A program made the position numbers and the translations under genes. DNA of 64,000 bases. Source: Onchocerca volvulus (taxonomy: Eukaryota > Nematoda > Chromadorea > Rhabditida > Onchocercidae). The notes under the pieces were generated by a model. It made no database searches and had not been told where the DNA came from. It worked only from the letters and a program-made list of their open reading frames with translations. The stretch covers positions 16,851,601 to 16,915,600 of the forward strand of contig HG738137.1 of the NCBI GenBank assembly GCA_000499405.2, given 5' to 3'. The stretch's first letter is position 1. The number at the start of each line of letters is the position of its first letter. This document shows positions 61,222 to 64,000 of this stretch, piece by piece.

Positions 61222-64000
61222 AAACCGTTAGAAATCGTAAAAGATCAAGAAAAAAGAATTTATGATAATTAATAAAGACTCTTTATAGATTATCACTCAC
61301 TCATATGGCATATTTCTCACTTTATATCTTTTTAATTCTTCTTGAGAATTAAAAAAAAAAAAAAAAAAAAAAAAAGATCCCCAAGAAACTCTTTTGTGTT
61401 GATTTTATGGAGAAATTATATAATAATTTCAGTATGAATCAAATTTAATGCGCTTACAACGACAACAAGCAGCTGTAGCTGCCGGTGCAGCCTATGCAAA
61501 TTTACGACGAAATGGTTGTGGTTCGGGAATGTTACCACCGAATTCAGCATTATCATCATTAACCCGTGCTACCGATGTTTTCTCATCAAAAGGTACCTAT
61601 TTGTTAGTTCCTTATCCAAAATAATTTTTTGCTAAGATTTGATTCAAAAAGAGTGATGAATAATCATGTGTTTGTTAAAAGGTATAATTGGTATTCAAAT
61701 TTGAAGTAATAAATCAGAATCAAGGGCATTTTCTTCATTTTATATTAAAGAAATCGTATCTAAAAGTTAAAATCAAATGATAATATTGAGTAATAATTAG
61801 GTCCAGAACCACATGTGACGATGTCGATGGAAGAATACCAAGCATTGGTGAAAGCAGCTAAAGCAGGCGGTGCTTTGGTACCTCCAGTTCCATCCTCTAG
61901 CTCAGATCCATGTTCTTCCCAGTCCATTCCCAATACTTTAGATGATATTAAACGTAATATTTATTCACCAATTGAACAAGAAACATCAATGAACATCGGA
62001 AACAGCCATGGCATCATACGACCTTCATTGATCCAGTGCACGCGTTAGTTTGCTTCTGTCATTTTTCACATATTTCAGATAAATTCTTAAGAGTTTTATG
62101 CAGAAAAATAAAATGATGTGTTTACAATATAGGATTTTATGATTTGACAAACTGAAGATGATAATTTTAACCTTAATATGATTTTTTTTATTATTAATAA
62201 TAGATAGCATGCAAACGAAAATTTTCATTCATTGAAAAACTTTAATCATTAATGACTTTCAATGCCATCAGAATTTATAAATTTCAGCCATCACAGACTA
62301 TACAGAATTGAGCGCAGCAGCAGCTAATTTACCACGAACAACATATAAATTAACGCCGGATATGGAAAAAAAAGTAAAGTATATGCACGATACGATATAC
62401 GATGAATTGAATACTGATTCACCAAAATTGTTCACTGAACGTGAAACTTTGAAAGCTCGTTTTACCCTACTTGAAGATTTTTCTAGATCCTCTGGTTTGA
62501 AAGTTGTGCTAATTTTTACAAAGAATTTAGTGACTTTTAAATACTTCTGCTTGAAATGCATATTCAATATAATAAGCTCTTGGTAATATCCTATCCAGAT
62601 CCTAGATATGACCAATATCAGTCTTCTCTAGAACATTCACGGTGTCAGATACTTCTTTAGCCATTTTTCTTATCCATCTCTTCCTGATTCTGGTTATTCC
62701 TTAGAATCCATTATGTTTCACGTTCAATTTCGAACAACTAAATTAATTACCAATTTCAAAAGTTATTTCAAAGTCACTTACTTCTTTCAACATTCTATAT
62801 TTTGTGGATATCTTTCTGTGCATGTTTATCGGATAAGAATTTTTTTAGCAAGCAATTTATCATGAAGGCGATTCCCGACTTAATTATCAACTTAATTCAG
62901 CCGAACTTCGCGCACTGGATATCGTTAGTGTTTCTTCGATAAATTTTATCCGTGAAGTTTTGCAGCTAATACATTGATATGCTATCTTGTATCCTAAGCT
63001 CTAAACGCTTCTGAATATGATATCAAAGAAAATGTTAGTGTTTTGCGGAGAAGAATTCGATGAACGGGAAATACTTATCATTAATCATTTTTATAGGTTC
63101 GAGATGCATTTGTATGCATGAATGAGCCAATCGAAGATCCACGGAAGGCTGCGTATTTGAAGAAGGTTAATCATACTCCGACCGATATTCTTAATATCAT
63201 AGACATCACAATGCGAAGATTGGTTAAAATGGCAAAAAAACTGCCTGCATTTAACGATTTATCGCAGGATGGAAAGTTTGCACTATTGAAAGGTATGTTA
63301 TTACTTTACTTTTTGCAATTATTGATTACTGTTACTTTTTAAAGCTTGTAAGCACCAAGCATTATATGTTATATAGTAGTTTCGGTTATACCGAAAATGA
63401 TTTCATCATTTGCAAAGTTAACGTATAAAAATTGCTAGTATTTTCAATAGAGAAAGCAGGCTAATGAAAAGAAAGAGATAATTTGCAGACTTTATAGACT
63501 TAATAATTTTTAAATTTAATGTAAGCTGCTGATCTAAATAATTGCAAGTTCAAATCGAAGTTATAGGTTTGATTTCACTGAAAAAGTGAAACTTTATCTG
63601 TGTATTCTCAAAAAAGTGATAAGTTGGTAAGAAATAATACAAAGTTTTGGTTTCATATAAATCAAGATTTATTGAAAGGAGAAAAGGTTCATATAAATTT
63701 TTCTTTTGTAGACTTTAGCTAAATAATAAAATTTAGTAATTTCTATTGTAATATCAAATTTGGAGAAACAATATGCAGTAAAAAGATACCGCAATAATAT
63801 CAATATCATTCGTTTTTTATTGGATTTTTAAATTTAAATTAGTCGCTAATCATGTGTTATTCTTCCTATTTCAGGAGGAATGGTAGAAATGTTGACGATG
63901 CGTGGTGTGACACGTTTTGATATGGATCGAAAGTGTTGGCGGACACCGATCATTTCCGAAGATAGTAAGATATCATTGGAAATGTTTGATCAATTAAAGG
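28206..64000 (+). CDS. daf-12: DAF-12-like nuclear hormone receptor, 3' end off the window
   Basis: Steroid-type nuclear receptor. Coding exons: 28241-28540, 57432-57756, 58380-58498, 58837-58959, 59145-59234, 59481-59706, 60622-60701, 60943-61059, 61433-61592, 61801-62043, 62288-62502, 62849-62923, 63097-63292 and 63875 onward. All joins are in phase, giving about 798 codons in the window. The DNA-binding domain (about residues 253-340) has [21 protein letters not shown]-box [10 protein letters not shown], second finger CPYSDDC and [11 protein letters not shown], then the extension [19 protein letters not shown]. The block [12 protein letters not shown] precedes it. These match C. elegans DAF-12 as I remember it. 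The ligand-binding domain begins with [14 protein letters not shown] and [18 protein letters not shown]. In nematodes DAF-12 binds dafachronic acids in the nucleus and controls the choice between dauer (or infective-larva arrest) and reproductive growth. NHR-8 and NHR-48 share the P-box but are less likely given the N-terminal block. Confidence 0.92.
30295..30345. repeat. (GA)n purine tract
   Basis: GAGAGAGAG followed by AGAAAGAAAAG variants. Confidence 0.85.
30990..31160. repeat. 31-bp minisatellite, about 5.5 units
   Basis: Units of GGATGGATTCAGATGGAAGG followed by GAGAAAGATAG, with few changes between copies. Confidence 0.92.
31906..31985. repeat. Two-copy tandem repeat of about 43 bp
   Basis: TATCAATGGTACTTGTGATTG and TATCAATGGTACCTGTGATTG head two units that each end in AACCTGTT-like sequence. 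Confidence 0.8.
34216..34325. repeat. Diverged two-copy repeat with TACTTGGCCC core
   Basis: CTACTTGGCCCAAAAGCTACT and TTACTTGGCCCGAAAATTGCT begin two units about 40 bp apart. Confidence 0.65.
34776..34824. repeat. 49-base poly-T run
   Basis: Uninterrupted T from 34776 to 34824, the longest homopolymer here; its exact length is likely uncertain in any assembly. Confidence 0.9.
38490..38618 (+). mobile_element. Short non-autonomous element copy C (MITE-like)
   Basis: Contains TTATATAAGAACACACGCC, TTTCAATGCAACGTCGTTG, ATCGATGAAGAACTTTC and ends TATTTTTATTTATATAGAC, in the same order and orientation as the other copies. Lies in daf-12 intron 1. Confidence 0.75.
40512..40566. repeat. (CTTT)n pyrimidine-rich microsatellite
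   Basis: CTTTCTTTCTTT passing into CTCTCTCCCTCC. Confidence 0.88.
41988..42206. repeat. Three-armed (CATT)n/(AATG)n array forming a long palindrome
   Basis: A CATT arm (41988-42048), a complementary GAATGAATG arm (about 42091-42170), and a third CATT arm (42174-42206). The interruptions GTTC, AATTCG and CCATTCCATT occur in matching places on the arms, so the complementarity is more than shared simple repeat. Confidence 0.88.
42296..42350. promoter_or_regulatory. GC-rich island with G-quadruplex/i-motif potential
   Basis: C runs at 42312-42316, 42321-42323, 42325-42330 and 42336-42338, followed by CACCGCG, within an AT-rich intron. The minus strand carries four G runs with loops of five or fewer bases. 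Could mark an internal promoter of the receptor gene; not proven. Confidence 0.4.
42649..42860. repeat. Tandem duplication of about 100 bp
   Basis: Both copies contain GTAATCTC, AAAATTACCA, TCGTCTTAGTATTC or TTGTCTTAGTATTC, then TTAGATTATGGTA and ATCGTA. Diverged by roughly one base in eight by eye. Confidence 0.82.
43729..43790. repeat. Inverted and direct ATTACAGTAT/CGTAATATT repeats
   Basis: AATATTACGAT and ATCGTAATATT are exact reverse complements about 14 nt apart; TATTACAGTAT recurs several times nearby. Confidence 0.75.
44529..44690. repeat. 37-bp minisatellite, about four units
   Basis: Units of CTTATCACCACCTCTGCTCC followed by CTGCGAATTTCTCTCCT. 37 is not a multiple of three, so the peptide over it cycles through frames, as expected for non-coding DNA. 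Confidence 0.9.
49249..49362. repeat. Three-copy tandem repeat of about 40 bp
   Basis: Each unit contains AAGTCAATTTCGTTCATTCA-like and TTAGTCTGATCGCTAATT-like blocks. Confidence 0.75.
50595..50680. repeat. GA-rich purine tract
   Basis: GGGAGAGAGAGAGGG and AAGGAAGGAAGAATGAGG variants. Confidence 0.85.
51352..51412. repeat. (GA)n purine tract
   Basis: GAGAGAG interrupted by GGGAGAGGGAGGGG. Confidence 0.88.
52845..52895. repeat. (TCAA)n microsatellite
   Basis: About eleven ATCA units with one CGATC interruption, about 100 bp upstream of the candidate alternative first exon. Confidence 0.9.
52989..53132 (+). CDS. daf-12: Candidate alternative first exon of daf-12
   Basis: Encodes 48 residues: [20 protein letters not shown], a [14 protein letters not shown] stretch and MFKFYAK, then donor AAG|GTTATC at 53133. 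It ends in phase 0, so it splices in frame to the exon at 57432. An in-frame TGA lies three codons before the ATG and a TATATATATA stretch lies about 55 nt upstream, as expected of a promoter-proximal exon. Codon use (TCA, ACA, CAA rich) looks like that of the confirmed N-terminal exons and unlike the surrounding DNA. No acceptor precedes it. Could still be a chance ORF. Confidence 0.55.
53230..53412. repeat. Tandem repeat with GTTATTGTTATAGCAAATTTT core
   Basis: About four units of 45-50 bp: the core plus a variable TTTCTTCCTCTTTT pyrimidine tract. Confidence 0.82.
53682..53750. repeat. (GA)n microsatellite
   Basis: About 33 GA dinucleotides with rare GGG interruptions. Confidence 0.95.
54035..54372. 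repeat. 160-bp tandem duplication with ATC-rich interior
   Basis: TATTCGAATTATAGCTATCAT followed by TTGGAT-poly-T recurs with a 160-bp offset (54049 and 54209); each copy ends in an ATCATCATC array. Confidence 0.87.
54498..54575. repeat. (ATTCT)n pentanucleotide repeat
   Basis: TTCTATTCTATTCC units, some with C for T, roughly 12 copies in two blocks. Pure ATTCT repeats are known to unwind easily. Confidence 0.88.
54730..54905. repeat. Complex (TG/TATG)n repeat
   Basis: GTGTATGTGTGGATGTATGTG-like minisatellite; the cysteine/valine-rich ORFs over it are artefacts. Confidence 0.9.
54906..57431 (+). other. 3' part of daf-12 intron 1
   Basis: AT-rich; a short exon-like segment sits at 56665-56690 (listed separately). 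Ends in a poly-T tract of about 25 bases and the acceptor. Confidence 0.6.
56665..56690 (+). other. Possible 26-nt microexon or non-coding 5' exon
   Basis: Bounded by TGATTATTTTACAG (acceptor-like, ending 56664) and GTAAGT (donor at 56691), both better matches than many real sites in this gene. At 26 nt it would break the frame if placed between exon 1 and 57432, so it is only plausible as an untranslated exon before the ATG at 57438, or as a cryptic exon. Confidence 0.3.
57432..57756 (+). CDS. daf-12: daf-12 exon 2 (N-terminal conserved block)
   Basis: Residues 101-208: [20 protein letters not shown], then a low-complexity T/G/A-rich stretch and [14 protein letters not shown]. The internal Met of MSTPDDP could start a shorter isoform. 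The acceptor is a TAGCAGCAG triple, so the first one or two Gln codons may be skipped. Donor AAGG|GTATAT at 57757, phase 1. Confidence 0.9.
57757..58379 (+). other. daf-12 intron 2
   Basis: 623 bp, AT-rich, nothing recognised. Confidence 0.8.
58380..58498 (+). CDS. daf-12: daf-12 exon 3
   Basis: Residues 209-248: [20 protein letters not shown] through [15 protein letters not shown], a linker before the DNA-binding domain. Acceptor TATTTGTAG at 58379; donor GAT|GTTTGT at 58499, phase 0. Reading through the donor gives a long tail without homology, so the donor is preferred. Confidence 0.85.
58499..58836 (+). other. daf-12 intron 3
   Basis: 338 bp, AT-rich, nothing recognised. Confidence 0.8.
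58837..58959 (+). CDS. daf-12: daf-12 exon 4 (first zinc finger)
   Basis: Residues 249-289: [20 protein letters not shown] through the P-box [16 protein letters not shown]. All four zinc-binding cysteines are present. Acceptor TTTGCAG at 58836; donor AAG|GTTATT at 58960. Confidence 0.96.
59145..59234 (+). CDS. daf-12: daf-12 exon 5 (second zinc finger)
   Basis: Thirty residues (290-319): [20 protein letters not shown] then [10 protein letters not shown]. Four cysteines with the five-residue D-box spacing. Acceptor TTTTTCAG at 59144; donor GCT|GTAATG at 59235. Confidence 0.96.
59481..59706 (+). CDS. daf-12: daf-12 exon 6 (C-terminal extension and hinge)
   Basis: Residues 320-394: [20 protein letters not shown], the DNA-binding extension, then an N/T/Q/S-rich hinge. 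Acceptor poly-T TAG at 59480; donor CCAC|GTACGC at 59707 (phase 1). Without splicing the frame adds RTLLSS and stops at TAA 59724-59726, on the edge of the inserted element. Confidence 0.92.
59707..60621 (+). other. daf-12 hinge intron carrying a transposable element
   Basis: 915-bp intron, of which 385 bp are the element at 59726-60110; the remainder is unique AT-rich DNA. Confidence 0.85.
59726..60110 (+). mobile_element. 385-bp inverted-repeat element in daf-12 hinge intron
   Basis: The 31-bp left end (59726-59756, ATCTTTATAAATAAAAATG then TAAATGTTCGTT) and right end (60080-60110) are reverse complements with one mismatch. Between them, two diverged copies of the family core (AATGCAACGTTTTTGC, then TCGGTGAAGAAGAATCTG; and TTGGAATTCAAGTG, then TCGATGAAGAACTTGAAAC) lie in tandem. 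No ORF for a transposase. A non-autonomous DNA transposon (MITE) fits; a Helitron-like element with subterminal inverted repeats is an alternative. The target-site duplication is not resolved (TA possible). Confidence 0.82.
60622..60701 (+). CDS. daf-12: daf-12 exon 7 (hinge)
   Basis: Residues 395-421: [20 protein letters not shown] then NPSVVHT. Acceptor ATTTTCAG at 60621; donor ACG|GTTTGC at 60702. 80 nt restores phase 0. Confidence 0.85.
60943..61059 (+). CDS. daf-12: daf-12 exon 8 (hinge)
   Basis: Residues 422-460: [20 protein letters not shown] then [19 protein letters not shown]. Ser/Pro-rich with several SP dipeptides that could be kinase sites. Acceptor TTGTTGCAG at 60942; donor GCC|GTATGT at 61060. 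Confidence 0.88.
61060..61432 (+). other. daf-12 intron 8
   Basis: 373-bp intron with a poly-T run (61199-61218) and a poly-A run (61350-61374) that could pair. Confidence 0.8.
61433..61592 (+). CDS. daf-12: daf-12 exon 9 (hinge)
   Basis: Residues 461-513: [20 protein letters not shown] then [20 protein letters not shown] and more. Acceptor AATTTCAG at 61432; donor AAAG|GTACCT at 61593. Confidence 0.87.
61801..62043 (+). CDS. daf-12: daf-12 exon 10 (hinge)
   Basis: Residues 514-594: [20 protein letters not shown], then Pro/Ser-rich sequence ending IRPSLIQCT. The MEEYQAL segment resembles STEEYKQLL that I recall from the C. elegans hinge. Acceptor AATAATTAG at 61800; donor ACGC|GTTAGT at 62044. 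Confidence 0.88.
62288..62502 (+). CDS. daf-12: daf-12 exon 11 (hinge to ligand-binding domain)
   Basis: Residues 595-666: [20 protein letters not shown] then [20 protein letters not shown] and a charged helix ending SSGLK. Acceptor ATTTCAG at 62287. The donor AAA|GTTGTG at 62503 is weak but is the only nearby GT that keeps the frame of exon 12. Confidence 0.82.
62503..62848 (+). other. daf-12 intron 11
   Basis: 346 bp; its first 84 bases stay open in frame to a stop at about 62584-62586, so retention would give a receptor without a ligand-binding domain. Confidence 0.78.
62849..62923 (+). CDS. daf-12: daf-12 exon 12 (ligand-binding domain start)
   Basis: Twenty-five residues: [20 protein letters not shown] then RALDI. 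LNYQLN.AEL.ALD is shared with C. elegans DAF-12 as I recall it. Acceptor TTTTTTAG at 62848; donor ATC|GTTAGT at 62924. Confidence 0.9.
63097..63292 (+). CDS. daf-12: daf-12 exon 13 (ligand-binding domain, helices 2-4)
   Basis: Residues 692-756: [20 protein letters not shown], then [39 protein letters not shown]. The last part is the nuclear-receptor signature spanning helices 3-5. Acceptor TTTTATAG at 63096; donor AAAG|GTATGT at 63293. Confidence 0.95.
63293..63874 (+). other. daf-12 intron 13
   Basis: 582 bp, AT-rich, nothing recognised. Confidence 0.85.
63875..64000 (+). CDS. daf-12: daf-12 exon 14 (ligand-binding domain), runs off the window
   Basis: Reads [20 protein letters not shown] and continues through [31 protein letters not shown] is the block after helix 4 in DAF-12. 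Acceptor CTATTTCAG at 63874. The rest of the domain (helices 6-12) is outside. Confidence 0.94.

Noticed and set aside
1..64000. CRISPR arrays, operon-like prokaryotic genes or bacterial endosymbiont insert
   Set aside because: All repeats are short tandem or dispersed eukaryotic types with no regular unique spacers; no prokaryotic gene or ribosome-binding-site pattern was seen.

Overview
The window is AT-rich eukaryotic nuclear DNA. It has spliced genes with small exons, GT..AG introns rich in poly-T/poly-A, and two recognisable gene bodies. One is a Pumilio/FBF (PUF) RNA-binding protein on the minus strand. The other is a nuclear receptor whose DNA-binding domain and upstream [12 protein letters not shown] block match what I know of nematode DAF-12. 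Together they point to a nematode. The long introns and AT-rich repeats would suit a parasitic spirurid or filarial-like genome, but that placement is inference.

Layout. Positions 1-8708 (minus) hold twelve or more exons of a Pumilio-type gene, from its ATG at 8708 through PUF repeat 8; the C-terminal end lies beyond position 1. Positions 8709-28205 are a 19.5-kb region with no convincing protein gene. It holds GC-rich promoter-like DNA near 12.1 kb, an E-box cluster near 13.0 kb, a foldable element near 13.15 kb, several minisatellites, and copies of two related repeat families. Positions 28206-64000 (plus) hold the DAF-12-like gene: a first exon at 28206-28540, a possible alternative first exon at 52989-53132, a 28.9-kb first intron, then thirteen closely spaced exons from 57432. 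These encode the rest of the N-terminal region, the two zinc fingers, a long hinge, and the start of the ligand-binding domain. The last exon runs off the end of the window.

All exon joins in both genes were checked for reading phase and agree. In-window coding length is about 681 codons for the Pumilio gene and about 798 codons for the DAF-12-like gene (long first exon).

How they may work together. The genes are divergent (head to head). In C. elegans the closest relatives, PUF-9 and DAF-12, both belong to developmental-timing circuitry linked to let-7 microRNAs, so a shared upstream region is of interest. The most unusual material is non-coding: a 385-bp element with 31-bp terminal inverted repeats inside the receptor's hinge intron, shorter relatives at 13.5, 23.1 and 38.5 kb, an associated repeat carrying GGCGGTAAACA arrays, and a flip in poly-A/poly-T polarity around 24-25 kb that may mark the divergent transcription start zone.
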